NCBI GenBank assembly: GCA_050692055.1
Contig: JBOGTC010000144.1
Span: 1-30,394 of the forward strand
Length of the DNA: 30,394 nucleotides
Source: JBOGTC01 sp050692055
GTDB taxonomy: Bacteria; Chloroflexota; Limnocylindria; QHBO01
Direction: 5' to 3'
Shown: positions 1 to 7,690 of the stretch, one piece after another
How positions within the stretch are numbered: the first letter of the stretch is position 1
Layout of the letters: each line of letters starts with the position of its first letter
Notes under the pieces: model-generated
Databases searched by the model: none
The model's input: the letters and a program-made list of their open reading frames with translations, nothing else
What the model was told of the DNA's origin: nothing
Program-made: the position numbers and the translations under genes

Positions 1-1092
1 CTAGTGTGCCCCGCCGGAATGGTCTTGCGGCTTGCGGACCGCCTTGGCCAGGATCTCGTCGGCGGTCTTGACCCATGCGAAGGGCGTTGCCGACGCGTTC
101 CACTCGCGGGTGAAGCGCTCGATGGCCGCCGACAGGGCGCGGACGCTGGCGAAGCTGCCGCGCCGGATGGCCTGGCGGGTCAAGATGCCGAACCAGGTCT
201 CGACCTGGTTCATCCACGATGCCGAGGTCGGGGTGAAGTGGAAGGTGACGCGCTTGTGGCGCTTCAGCCAGCGCTGCACGGCCCGCGTCTTGTGGGTACT
301 GACGTTGTCGAGCACCAGGTGCAGCTCTCCGTCGGGATAGGCGCGCGCCACCAGGCGCAGGAAGGCCAAGAAGTCGGCGGCGGTGTGGCGCGAGCGGGTG
401 GTGTGGGTCACAGTGCCGGTGGCCACCTCGAGCGCGGCGAACAGGCTGGTCGTGCCGTTGCGCTTGTAATCGTGGGTGTGGCGCTCGACCTGGCCCGGAC
501 GCAGCGGCAGCATGGGCTGGGTGTGGTCGAGGGCCTGGATCTGGGTCTTCTCGTCGACGCTGAGCACGATGGCCCGCTCGGGCGGCGCCAGGTACAGCCC
601 GACGATGTCGGTGACCTTGGCCACCAGGGCCGGGTCGGAGCTGTACTTGAAGGTCTCGACCCGGTGCGGGGCCAGGCGCGCCTCGCGCCACACGCGGCCG
701 ACGGTCGAGGCGCTGACGCCGACCTCCTGCGCCAGCCGCGCCCGGCTCCAATGGGTGGCGCCCGGCGGTGGGGTCAGCGTCGCGCTCAGGATGCGCTCGC
801 GCACCGTGCGGTCATGGGTGCGTGGCCGGCCGGGGTGCGGCGCGTCGTCGAGGCCAGCCAGACCGGCCTCCTTGAAGCGCCGCCGCCACAGCAGCACGGT
901 CGGGATCGAGACGCCCACCTCGGCGGCGATCTCGACGTTGGCCTTGCCGGCCGCCGCGCCCAGCACGATGCGGGCGCGCTGCACCGTGCGCTGCTGGGTG
1001 GTGCCGGCTCGGGTCATGGCGCGCAGCGCTTCAGCTTCGGTCTCGGTAACCGCCAATGGAGGGGCAGGATGAGCAGCCATGCTTGGCAGCAT
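1..1092 (-). CDS. IS630-family DDE transposase
   Basis: This 363-residue protein catalyses transposition of the surrounding element. Residues about 20-145 hold helix-turn-helix regions for end binding: a first HTH at about 50-75 and a second one after the HPGRPRTHD linker. The catalytic core follows with the acidic triad visible: D180 in SVDEKTQ, D262 in LVLDNVSTHKT and E298 in SWMNQVETWF, giving 35 residues between the last two, as expected for this family. No frameshift or internal stop is seen, so the copy may be active. An ATG four codons inside is an alternative start, and I see no clear Shine-Dalgarno. Length and motif order are normal for IS630 transposases. Confidence 0.95.
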   Translation of the reverse strand: MLPSMAAHPAPPLAVTETEAEALRAMTRAGTTQQRTVQRARIVLGAAAGKANVEIAAEVGVSIPTVLLWRRRFKEAGLAGLDDAPHPGRPRTHDRTVRERILSATLTPPPGATHWSRARLAQEVGVSASTVGRVWREARLAPHRVETFKYSSDPALVAKVTDIVGLYLAPPERAIVLSVDEKTQIQALDHTQPMLPLRPGQVERHTHDYKRNGTTSLFAALEVATGTVTHTTRSRHTAADFLAFLRLVARAYPDGELHLVLDNVSTHKTRAVQRWLKRHKRVTFHFTPTSASWMNQVETWFGILTRQAIRRGSFASVRALSAAIERFTREWNASATPFAWVKTADEILAKAVRKPQDHSGGAH

Positions 1093-1140
1093 AGCCTAAG
1101 CGACCTTATGCATGAAGCCCATTACGGCGCGAGACACTAG
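1..1140 (-). mobile_element. IS630-family insertion sequence, complete
   Basis: Both ends are visible. Bases 1-26 and the reverse complement of 1115-1140 match at 21 of 26 positions, beginning with the identical CTAGTGT. Each end lies in a CTAG tetranucleotide, which fits the known preference of IS630-type elements for TA within CTAG with TA duplication. One transposase fills the element, and its TAG stop is formed by the terminal CTAG itself. The window starts exactly at the element end, which may mean the assembly broke at a multi-copy repeat (inference). Confidence 0.9.
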
Positions 1141-1274
1141 GTGAAGAGGCGCACTGCCGCTCCACGATGACTTCGCACATGGGGATCGCCGAAGATGGCC
1201 ACCGCGTGGTCCCAGGTCCAGGGGTGATCGTAGGCGAGCGGATCGGCGCATGTGCCGGCCTCGTGGAAGGCGGG
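1137..1274 (-). pseudogene. Coding remnant cut by the IS
   Basis: One minus-strand frame between a stop at 1275-1277 and the IS edge reads as about 45 codons with strongly G/C-biased third positions and a protein-like composition, including HPWTWDHAVAIFGDP. There is no start codon, and the frame ends in a TAG supplied by the terminal CTAG of the insertion sequence. I read this as the stub of a gene interrupted by the insertion or already decayed. I do not recognise the family. The rest of 1278-1420 shows no gene that I can support. Confidence 0.3.
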
Positions 1275-1438
1275 CTAGGTGGCTGGCCTGCGCCTGCAGG
1301 TTGAGGCCAAGCTTTGATGTCTGGCTACCTCTTGAGGTGCTGGCGAAGAGTGGCAGACTGGAAGCCAGGGCCGCGGTAGCACCATTGTGGGCAAAGGGAT
1401 GCATGAGGCAGCGCGAGGCTCAATAGGAGGTGGGTGGG

Positions 1439-2266
1439 ATGCGGGTCGTGGTGACCGGAGGAAGTGGAAAGGGGGGCCGATGGGTCGTCCGCGAGCTGCG
1501 CGAGCACGGGCACGGCGTGCTCAACGTTGACCTCGTCCATGATGGCAGTCCGCACGGACAATGCGTCCTCGCGGACCTTACCGATCTCGGCCAATGTCAC
1601 GAGCTGGTCGCCAGCGCCGATGCCGTCATCCACTTCGCCGCAATCCCCGCCCCCGAGATGCGGCCCGAAGGGGAGACCTTCCGCAACAACGCCATCTCGA
1701 CCTACAACGTCTTCGCCGCTGCGACCGATCACGGTGTGAGCCGGGTGGTCTGGGCATCGAGTGAGACGGCCTTCGGGCTGCCCTTCGATCAGCCCCCCGC
1801 GTTCGCGCCGATCGACGAGACCCATCCGTCGCGGCCGGAGTCCTCGTACGCCCTCTCGAAGCTGGTCGGCGAGACACTGGCCGAGCAGTTCGCGCGGCGC
1901 ACCGGCGTTCCGTTCCTGGGTCTACGGATCTCGAACATCATGGAGCCGCATGACTACACTCGCTTCCCGTCGTGGCAGGACGATCCACAGATCCGACGCT
2001 GGAACCTGTGGAGCTACGTCGACGCCCGCGACGTGGCACGGGCGGTCCGCCTGGGCCTCGAGGCGGACCTTGACGGCGCGGAGATCGTCATCGTGGCGGC
2101 GGCGGACAGCTGCATGCGACGGGACAGCGCCGACCTAATGGCAGAGGTCTATCCGGGCGTGCCGCTGCGGCGCACGATCTCCGAACGAGAGACGCTGCTC
2201 TCGATCGAACGTGCATACGAGCTCCTCGGCTACGAGCCACGGCACAGCTGGCTGGATGCGACCTAG
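1439..2266 (+). CDS. NAD(P)-dependent epimerase/dehydratase (extended SDR)
   Basis: This 275-residue protein is an extended short-chain dehydrogenase, probably acting on a nucleotide sugar or a similar substrate in the cytoplasm. The Rossmann glycine motif TGGSGKGG is at residues 6-13. The acidic end of beta-2 (VDL, near 30) suggests NAD preference. The active site has the serine pair in WASSET (107-108) and YxxxK as Y137 and K141. The ATG at 1439 is preferred because AGGAGG at 1425-1430 lies 8 nt upstream; the GTG at 1430 overlaps that ribosome binding site. Substrate cannot be told from sequence. It stands alone, downstream of the IS scar. Confidence 0.88.
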   Translation: MRVVVTGGSGKGGRWVVRELREHGHGVLNVDLVHDGSPHGQCVLADLTDLGQCHELVASADAVIHFAAIPAPEMRPEGETFRNNAISTYNVFAAATDHGVSRVVWASSETAFGLPFDQPPAFAPIDETHPSRPESSYALSKLVGETLAEQFARRTGVPFLGLRISNIMEPHDYTRFPSWQDDPQIRRWNLWSYVDARDVARAVRLGLEADLDGAEIVIVAAADSCMRRDSADLMAEVYPGVPLRRTISERETLLSIERAYELLGYEPRHSWLDAT

Positions 2267-2449
2267 AGCAGCGCCTTCAGGGCGCCGCGAGTCGCCGAGT
2301 TCCTCCTGCGGCGTGGCCGCGACGAGGGCGAACGCTGGCTCGAGAAGGCACGCACCATCGTGTCGAACCTCGGTGAGCGGAGCCCAGTGCTGGCGGATCT
2401 CGATCGGCGGGCGGCCGCCGCGCGTCGGGAGGCCGTATCCGACAGCTGA
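2267..2449 (+). pseudogene. In-frame open extension after the epimerase stop
   Basis: After the TAG at 2264-2266 the same frame stays open for 60 codons to the TGA at 2447-2449. It encodes a plausible charged helical peptide (RVAEFLLRRGRDEGERWLEK...). No good start codon or ribosome binding site precedes it. It may be the 3' part of a separate decayed gene, or a tail separated from the epimerase by a nonsense change. I do not recognise the peptide. From 2450 to 2690 I see no further gene. Confidence 0.25.
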
Positions 2450-2700
2450 TCTTCGCGCCGATTTGGTGGATAACCAAGTAGACGCCGGCTAACGGCGAGG
2501 AGCAAACTCGAAGGCCCCAGCGGTCGCGCGAGGCGAACCCAGGCGGGCAGGCTCCCACCGAGTCTGTCGACCCTCCGGGGGGCGCGTGCCCGCGATCTGC
2601 CTAGCCGATGCGATCGGTATCGCCCGAGAGGAGGTGAGCGGACCATCACGAAGAGGGCATTCGTCTGACATGCATCTGGGAGCTGCTTTGAAAGGAGCCG

Positions 2701-3111
2701 ATGATGGCGATGACGATGGCCCCGACCCGGTCACGGGCCGAGGTCGAGTCTGACATTCGCGAGACGTTCGGCCTCGTGCCGAGCTTCTTCAGCCGCATTC
2801 CGGACCAGTTCCTGGCTCCCGAATGGGAGTTGATGAAGAACCTGGAGTTCGGCGAGACGCGCATCCCGAACAAGTACAAGGAGCTCATCGGCGTCGGGGT
2901 GCATAGCGAGACCAAATGCCGCTACTGCACGCTCTTCCACCAGGAGGCGGCGAAGCTGTTCGGGGCGACCGATGAGGAGATCCAAGAGGCGGTCCATTTC
3001 GCCAAGTACACCGCCGGGTGGAGCGTCTACCTCAACGGGATCCGAGAGGACTACGACGTGTTCGTCGAGGAGCTGAAGCAGATTGGCGCCTACCTGAGCT
3101 CGAAGCACTAG
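2701..3111 (+). CDS. Carboxymuconolactone decarboxylase / AhpD-like protein
   Basis: This 136-residue, all-helical protein of the CMD/AhpD superfamily carries the redox signature E70..C73-x-x-C76-x-x-x-H80 (ETKCRYCTLFH). In this superfamily that motif supports a thiol peroxidase or disulfide reductase role, so an antioxidant function is more likely than true lactone decarboxylation. Length fits single-domain members. AAAGGAG at 2691-2697 is the ribosome binding site. Of the clustered ATGs at 2701, 2704, 2710 and 2716, the one at 2704 has better spacing (6 nt) than 2701 (3 nt), so the true N-terminus may be one residue shorter. The next small gene begins directly after the stop. Confidence 0.85.
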   Translation: MMAMTMAPTRSRAEVESDIRETFGLVPSFFSRIPDQFLAPEWELMKNLEFGETRIPNKYKELIGVGVHSETKCRYCTLFHQEAAKLFGATDEEIQEAVHFAKYTAGWSVYLNGIREDYDVFVEELKQIGAYLSSKH

Positions 3112-3384
3112 GTGTGGCCGGTCTTGAAACTGGAGAGGGTTCAGCCGACGATCTACCGGCTGACGCTTCATGCCTACGAGGCGGCGGCGCTGATCGCCGC
3201 CGCCCGTTGGGTGGCAGAGGGATCGCAGGGCTCCTTGCCAGCCGACGCGGTGGACCAGCTGCGTCAGGCGCTGGCCAGCTACGATCGAGCGTTAGTGAAC
3301 GCCGACCAGGACGCCCGCTCATCTGCGCAATCGCCGCAATCGCCCGATTCTGACGGGGCGGGTTCAGCCGCACGAGAACCCTAG
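3112..3384 (+). CDS. Small hypothetical protein (90 aa)
   Basis: The GTG at 3112 directly abuts the TAG of the AhpD-like gene, suggesting translational coupling. The product has a helical, alanine-rich core (about 20-65, with LTLHAYEAAALIAAARWVA) and a disordered Ser/Gln/Pro tail. No signal peptide or membrane segment is seen, and I do not recognise a family. Third-position GC bias and sensible composition make it a likely gene, but the start is uncertain because there is no clear ribosome binding site. Confidence 0.5.
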   Translation: MWPVLKLERVQPTIYRLTLHAYEAAALIAAARWVAEGSQGSLPADAVDQLRQALASYDRALVNADQDARSSAQSPQSPDSDGAGSAAREP

Positions 3385-3504
3385 CAAGTCAGCACGTCGA
3401 GCAGGGGCGAGGGTGGCACGAACCCGGAGGATCGCCCGGGCCACGGATCCGCCATATCGATGGCTGTTCGATCGAGAGCGGTACACTCCTCGACCTGAAT
3501 CAGG

Positions 3505-3519
3505 ACATGTCTCGCATGT
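3505..3519. promoter_or_regulatory. Candidate operator of the toxin-antitoxin pair
   Basis: ACATG-TCTCG-CATGT is a perfect inverted repeat with 5-bp arms and a 5-bp spacer. It sits 14 bp before the antitoxin ATG and just upstream of a -10-like TACAGT at 3522-3527. Phd/YefM-type antitoxins typically bind such palindromes to repress their own operon. Assignment is by position and symmetry only. Confidence 0.45.
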
Positions 3520-3533
3520 GATACAGTGCATTG

Positions 3534-3770
3534 ATGTCTGAGGTCACCATCCGCGAATTGCGGAACCATGGCGGGGAGGTCGTCGACCGCGTCGCGGCGG
3601 GCGAGCGCGTGATCGTGACCCGCAGCGGGAAGCCGGTCGCCGAGCTGCGCCCCCTGCGCGCGAGGCTCACCACAGCATCGGTCCTGCTGCGGCGGTGGCG
3701 GCGCCTGCCGCCCATCGACGTTGCGGCACTGCGTGCTGACCTCGACTCCGTGGTCGACCCGGGCCTGTGA
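3534..3770 (+). CDS. Phd/YefM-type antitoxin
   Basis: This 78-residue antitoxin partners the downstream PIN toxin. Residues 1-50 match the Phd/YefM DNA-binding fold (VTIRELRNHGGEVVDRVAAGERVIVTRSGKPVAEL). The C-terminal part (LRRWRRLPPIDVAALRADLDSVVD) is the expected toxin-wrapping segment. I take the ATG at 3534; a TTG one codon earlier is possible. No Shine-Dalgarno is present, and TACAGT ends only 6 nt before the ATG, so translation from a leaderless transcript is likely. Its TGA overlaps the toxin start by 4 bp (GTGA). Confidence 0.88.
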   Translation: MSEVTIRELRNHGGEVVDRVAAGERVIVTRSGKPVAELRPLRARLTTASVLLRRWRRLPPIDVAALRADLDSVVDPGL

Positions 3771-4192
3771 CCGTGGCCGGAGCTGGACTGCTGGATACCA
3801 GCACGCTGATCCTGCTGCCCCGTCTGCGCGACCCATCGATCCTGCCCGAGCGACCGCTGATCTCGGCGGTCACGCTGGCGGAGCTCTCGGTCGGTCCGCT
3901 CGTGGCCGCCAGCGAGACGGAGCGCGCCGCGCGGCTCGCTCACCTCCAGCAGGCGGAGGCCGACTTCGATCCACTCCCGTTCGACGCCGATGCGGCGCGC
4001 GCCTTCGGCCAGGTCGCGGCCTCACTCCGACGATCCGGCCGCAAGGCATCCGCCCGCGCCTACGACGCGATGATCGCGGCCATCGCCGTCGCGAGCGGAG
4101 TGCCGCTCTACACCTGCAACCCCGTCGACTTCGAAGGCGTCGATGGCCTCACCGTGATCGCGATCCCCCATCCCGATCGCCACCCAGGGTAA
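3767..4192 (+). CDS. vapC: VapC-type PIN-domain ribonuclease toxin
   Basis: This 141-residue PIN-domain toxin is an Mg2+-dependent RNase whose family cleaves tRNA or rRNA. The acidic site is complete: D10 in GLLDTSTLI, E39 in TLAELSVG, D100 in AYDAMIAAIA and D121 in CNPVDFEGV. The start is the GTG at 3767, overlapping the antitoxin TGA by 4 bp, so the two are translationally coupled. Pairing of a Phd/YefM-type antitoxin with a PIN toxin is common. The pair lies in the accessory-looking left end of the window, near the insertion sequence, which fits horizontal movement. Confidence 0.92.
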   Translation: MTVAGAGLLDTSTLILLPRLRDPSILPERPLISAVTLAELSVGPLVAASETERAARLAHLQQAEADFDPLPFDADAARAFGQVAASLRRSGRKASARAYDAMIAAIAVASGVPLYTCNPVDFEGVDGLTVIAIPHPDRHPG

Positions 4193-4323
4193 AACGGATG
4201 CGGCGCCGACCGAGTTCCTGGCGGCATGGCCCGGGACGCCGACCGTATGGGCCGAGGTGGCCGCCGCGTGCCGACCTCACAAGGCGTCCGAGGCCGATGC
4301 GCAGCACTCTACGGTGGATCGCC

Positions 4324-5916
4324 ATGCGGCGGCGGCCATCGGGGCTTCAGATCGAGCGCCGCCTGGTGCCGTCGGAGCCGCACAGGAGGAGCCTGGACAC
4401 GACGAGCCCGGCGATACGGCAGCGCGCGGCGAGGGTTCCGGCATGGATCGGTCCGGCCCTTTCCTTCGTGTGGCCGGGTTTGGGCCAGCTGGCATTCGGC
4501 GCACGCCGGCGAGGTGTGCTCTTCGCAGCCATCCAGCTCGTCGTCCTGCTCGTGGCGCTGGTGGCATGGATCGCCGGGTCGATGGCCCTAATCGGGTGGC
4601 TCGTGAACCCGCAGGTCCTTGCGGGCCTCCTCGCACTCAACGGCGTGCTCCTGCTGGCTCGTCTGTTCTCGATCGCGGACACCTACCGAATCCGGGCGCG
4701 CGTGGTCGCCAGGCGTTCGTCTGCGGCGACCCTCGCCATCGTCGGCCTCTTGTTGGGCGTGTCGGTGCTCGGCCACGGCGCGGCCGCCTACGTCGGGTGG
4801 ACCGCCTACGACACCCTCACGACTGTCTTCTCGCCCACCGGGCCGCGTGGCGCGGCCTTCCAAGGCATGCCCTCGTCATCAGCTTCCTCGCTGAGCGGTG
4901 GCGTGGTCGCGCTCGACAGGCCGTCGCCACGCATCACGCCGTCGGGTCTCCGGACCCCCCGGGCGATTCCCACGGCGACGCCGTCGGCCACGCTCACCCC
5001 CTCGCCGACGCCCTCGCCAACCCCGGAGCCGACGCCCGAATCGACCCCGGTGCCGAACTGGGCCGCCGACGGCCGACTGAACGTGCTCCTCGTCGGCTCC
5101 GATGCCGGGCCGGGCCGCTGGAAGCTGCGAACGGACGCCATGATCCTCGTCACCATCGAGGTCGAGACCGGGCGCGCGGCTTTCTTCGGGATCCCGCGCA
5201 ACATGCTGAACGTGCCGCTCCCGCCGCCGATGGACGCCATCTATCCGAACGGCTTCCCCGAGATGATCAACGCGCTCTGGGTCCACGCCGATGCGCATCC
5301 CGAGCACTACCCCGGCGGCGAGACGCGGGCCTTCGACGCCGTGCAGGGAGCGGTGGGAGCGCTCGCCGGCGTCGAGGTCGACGGGATGGCCGTGGTCGAC
5401 CTCAACGGTTTCGTGCGGCTGGTCGACGCGCTCGGTGGGCTCGACATCAGCGTGCCCGAGCCGCTCTACGACTCGTGGTACCCGAACCCCGACAACAGCG
5501 GCACCGTCGAGCTCTGGATACCCGCCGGCCCGCAGCATATGGACGGCTGGCACGCGCTGGCCTACGCCCGGAGTCGCCACCAGGACTCGGACTACGGCCG
5601 CATGGCGCGACAACAGACGGTGCTGGCCGCGCTGCGGCACAAGCTCTCGTGCGACCTGCTGGCGCGGCTGCCGGAGGTGCTCGGAGTAGTTCGCGACAAC
5701 GTCTGGACCAACCTGCCGCTCGACGAGCTGCCGAGCCTCCTCGACGTGGCGAGGCGCATCGATGCGGACGCCATCCAGCGCTTCACCCTCACCCCGCCCG
5801 AGTACCCCACCGCGCTCGACGCGGCCGCGATCGAGCGGATCCGCGCGACCGTGCGGGACGTGTTTGCCGCGGCGCCGCCGATCGAGGGCTCGCCCGACCC
5901 GGCACCCGCCTGCTGA
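4324..5916 (+). CDS. LytR-CpsA-Psr family cell-wall ligase with multi-span N-terminus
   Basis: LCP proteins transfer lipid-linked polymers onto peptidoglycan outside the membrane. This 530-residue version has about 45 cytoplasmic residues, then at least three hydrophobic segments (around WIGPALSFVWPGLGQLAF, LFAAIQLVVLLVALVAWIAG and the LAIVGLLLGVSVLGHG region). A Pro/Thr/Ser-rich linker at about residues 205-240 leads into the LCP domain. That domain begins at LNVLLVGSD and contains LRTDAMILVTI, FFGIPRN and the arginine motif YARSRHQDSDYGRMARQQ. Most LCP proteins have one membrane span. The ATG at 4324 follows GGTGGA at 5 nt; the ATG at 4297 is an alternative, and the long open frame further upstream is a shadow. 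Confidence 0.85.
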   Translation: MRRRPSGLQIERRLVPSEPHRRSLDTTSPAIRQRAARVPAWIGPALSFVWPGLGQLAFGARRRGVLFAAIQLVVLLVALVAWIAGSMALIGWLVNPQVLAGLLALNGVLLLARLFSIADTYRIRARVVARRSSAATLAIVGLLLGVSVLGHGAAAYVGWTAYDTLTTVFSPTGPRGAAFQGMPSSSASSLSGGVVALDRPSPRITPSGLRTPRAIPTATPSATLTPSPTPSPTPEPTPESTPVPNWAADGRLNVLLVGSDAGPGRWKLRTDAMILVTIEVETGRAAFFGIPRNMLNVPLPPPMDAIYPNGFPEMINALWVHADAHPEHYPGGETRAFDAVQGAVGALAGVEVDGMAVVDLNGFVRLVDALGGLDISVPEPLYDSWYPNPDNSGTVELWIPAGPQHMDGWHALAYARSRHQDSDYGRMARQQTVLAALRHKLSCDLLARLPEVLGVVRDNVWTNLPLDELPSLLDVARRIDADAIQRFTLTPPEYPTALDAAAIERIRATVRDVFAAAPPIEGSPDPAPAC

Positions 5917-6037
5917 TGTGACACTGCGCTTCGAGTCGGCGCCGTCCTCCTTTGGTGCCCTGCTCGTCTGGCGTCTGCATTCCACGAGCCGGGGGCGTGC
6001 TGAGGTTCGTGAGCTCCGCGGTCACGAGGGCACCCGT

Positions 6038-7102
6038 TCAGCGGACGGCGACCGGGACCTCCTGCACCAGGTTGTTTCCAAGGCCCTGCAGGTTCCAGGG
6101 CTGGTCTGCGGGCTGCGTGTTGCCGTCGGCGTCGGTCGCGCGGCAGGAAAGGACGTGATCTCCGGTGGCGGCCTGCCAGTCGAAGGACCAGCCGCGCCAC
6201 GCGAACTCGCCAAGCGGCTCGTCGAGCTGGGCCTCGTGCCACATGCCGTCCACGCCCACGTCAACGCGGACGACCGGTGCGCTGCCGCACCAGGCACGGC
6301 CGCGCAGCACGATTCGACCAGCCTCGACGAGACGGCTGCGGGTGAAGAAATCAGGGATGCCCGGCGGGATCATGAGCGCGCGCACTCGGATGCGGCGGAC
6401 CGGCTGCCCTGGATCATCCTCGGCCTGCTGGTAGCGGTACGCCTCGGCCTGCTGGTAGCCGCGAAACGGCTCGCTGACGGCCTCGATGGCGTTGAGCCAC
6501 TTCACGCTCGTCATGCCGTACCAGCCGGGCACCAGCAGCCGCAGCGGAAAGCCGTGCTGTGGCTCGAGCGGGCGGCCGTTCATCTCGTAGGCGAGCAGCA
6601 CCTCCGGCCGCATCGCCTCGGCGACGCTGAGGCTGCGCTGGTAATCCTGCTCGATGTCGCCCTGCACGCCACGGTCGGCGCCGGTGAACACGATCTCGAC
6701 AGCGCCCGGCTCGATCCCCGCCTCGTCGAGGACGCCCGCCAGCGAGGTGCCGGTCCATGACGCGGTGCCGATGGCCTCGGTCAACCATGGCTGACTCAGC
6801 GGTCGCGGCTCGAGGCGGGCGCGCCCGTTGCCGGCGCATTCCATCGTGACCGGCATCGTCCGCGCCGCACGAGACCGGACATCGTCCAGGTCCAGCTCCA
6901 GGGGCGTTCGCACCCGGCCGCCGATGCGCAGCCGCCACGTCTCGGCGTCGACCGCGGGGACGTCGAAGTGGACGAGCAGGTAGTGCATCCCCACCGGCGT
7001 GAGGTCATAGCGCATGCCCTCGAGCGGCATCCCGCGGTTACGCGTGGCGAGCTGCAGCTCCTCGAGCGTGATGCCCTGTCCCGGTGCGGCCAGCTCCGTC
7101 AT
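6038..7102 (-). CDS. Sulfite-oxidase-like molybdopterin oxidoreductase
   Basis: This 354-residue protein belongs to the sulfite oxidase family of molybdenum enzymes. The Moco-binding domain spans about residues 35-220, with the molybdenum-ligating cysteine C89 in MECAGNGR and the conserved blocks GTASWTGTSLAGVL, LLAYEMNGRPLEPQHGFPLRLL and PGWYGMTSVKWL. The C-terminal 130 residues form the Ig-like dimerisation domain ending QPWNLQGLGNN. There is no Tat signal peptide or membrane anchor and no fused cytochrome, so it is probably cytoplasmic or dependent on partners. No Moco biosynthesis genes are nearby. A TATACT box ends 10 nt before the ATG, embedded in a striking palindrome. Substrate is not determined; sulfite or another sulfur compound is the family default. 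Confidence 0.9.
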   Translation of the reverse strand: MTELAAPGQGITLEELQLATRNRGMPLEGMRYDLTPVGMHYLLVHFDVPAVDAETWRLRIGGRVRTPLELDLDDVRSRAARTMPVTMECAGNGRARLEPRPLSQPWLTEAIGTASWTGTSLAGVLDEAGIEPGAVEIVFTGADRGVQGDIEQDYQRSLSVAEAMRPEVLLAYEMNGRPLEPQHGFPLRLLVPGWYGMTSVKWLNAIEAVSEPFRGYQQAEAYRYQQAEDDPGQPVRRIRVRALMIPPGIPDFFTRSRLVEAGRIVLRGRAWCGSAPVVRVDVGVDGMWHEAQLDEPLGEFAWRGWSFDWQAATGDHVLSCRATDADGNTQPADQPWNLQGLGNNLVQEVPVAVR

Positions 7103-7113
7103 CGCTCAGGGAA

Positions 7114-7129
7114 GTATATACGTATATAC
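7114..7129. promoter_or_regulatory. 16-bp perfect palindrome at the molybdoenzyme promoter
   Basis: GTATATACGTATATAC is fully self-complementary and is an AT-rich island in very GC-rich DNA. It lies 11 bp before the molybdoenzyme start codon and in the 41-bp gap after the DivIC-like gene. On the minus strand its last bases form TATACT, a good -10 box, so a dimeric regulator bound here would block transcription. The cognate regulator is not in the window. Confidence 0.6.
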
Positions 7130-7143
7130 GGTCATCTTGCGAC

Positions 7144-7593
7144 CTAAGGAGTGCCTGGTGGCTCGGCTCCGAAGAAGAGGTCAAGCCATTGCTCCAGCAT
7201 CGGCTTCGGGCGGTCTTCCGGTGAGAGGAGGGATGCAGGCAGCGGCTCCTCGGCGCCGGGCGGGATGATGAGCACCCGCTCTCCCTCCGCGCCGAGGTTC
7301 GTCAACCGGCGGGCCTCCGCGCCGATGAAGGCCTCACTCTGCAGGTAGGCCAGCTCCTGGCGCAGCTCCAGGTTCTCGGCCTCGATGGCCTCGATCTGCT
7401 GCTGAATCGCCGCGGCACGCTGGTTGATCTCCCAGTTCGCGTACACCTGCCTGCCGAACTGCACCGCCAGGAACGCGCCGAGGATCAGCACCACCGCCAT
7501 CCAGGCCAGCCCGCCACGCGTGGCGGGCAGCCGCAGGCGCGAGGGGCGCGCGGAGGGCCGAGGAGCCTGCGCGGGCAGGTCGATGCCGGTCAT
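7144..7593 (-). CDS. Septum formation initiator family protein (DivIC/FtsB-like)
   Basis: This 149-residue bitopic membrane protein probably links cytoplasmic and extracytoplasmic parts of the divisome. It has a basic proline-rich N-terminus (about 1-27), one membrane span (about 30-47, WMAVVLILGAFLAVQF), a coiled coil (about 55-92, with heptads in INQRAAAIQQQIEAIEAENLELRQEL), then ARRLTNLGAEGERVLIIPP, typical of DivIC/FtsB proteins. The tail is Pro/Glu-rich. TAGACT at 7602-7607 ends 8 nt before the ATG, giving a leaderless or very short leader. It is divergent from the DNA repair operon and sits 41 bp upstream of the molybdoenzyme gene. Confidence 0.82.
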   Translation of the reverse strand: MTGIDLPAQAPRPSARPSRLRLPATRGGLAWMAVVLILGAFLAVQFGRQVYANWEINQRAAAIQQQIEAIEAENLELRQELAYLQSEAFIGAEARRLTNLGAEGERVLIIPPGAEEPLPASLLSPEDRPKPMLEQWLDLFFGAEPPGTP

Positions 7594-7671
7594 CGGTCCC
7601 GAGTCTACCCGACGAGGTCCACCGCGCAGGGTCGACGTGTTGCGGCGACGCCCGCATCCGACGCCGCCAGC

Positions 7672-7690
7672 GCGACAGGCGAGCTGTCGC
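7672..7690. repeat. Hairpin repeat, copy 1
   Basis: GCGACAGGCGAGCTGTCGC is a perfect 7-bp stem with a 5-nt loop, lying between the divergent DivIC-like gene and mrfA. Eighteen of its 19 bases recur, in the opposite orientation, at 24862-24880 upstream of the UvrD-RecB gene. It may be a dispersed small repeat or a terminator/regulator. Confidence 0.55.

Noticed and set aside
4..1140. A 378-codon plus-strand frame over the IS
   Set aside because: It is antisense to a transposase with a full DDE triad, and its composition is a shadow.
3721..4323. Upstream extension of the LCP gene across vapC
   Set aside because: The frame is open, but the residues are Arg/Pro-rich shadow of the antitoxin and toxin genes; the LCP protein starts sensibly at 4324 or 4297.
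5917..6037. Terminator between the convergent LCP and molybdoenzyme genes
   Set aside because: I found no convincing stem-loop or U tract in this gap.
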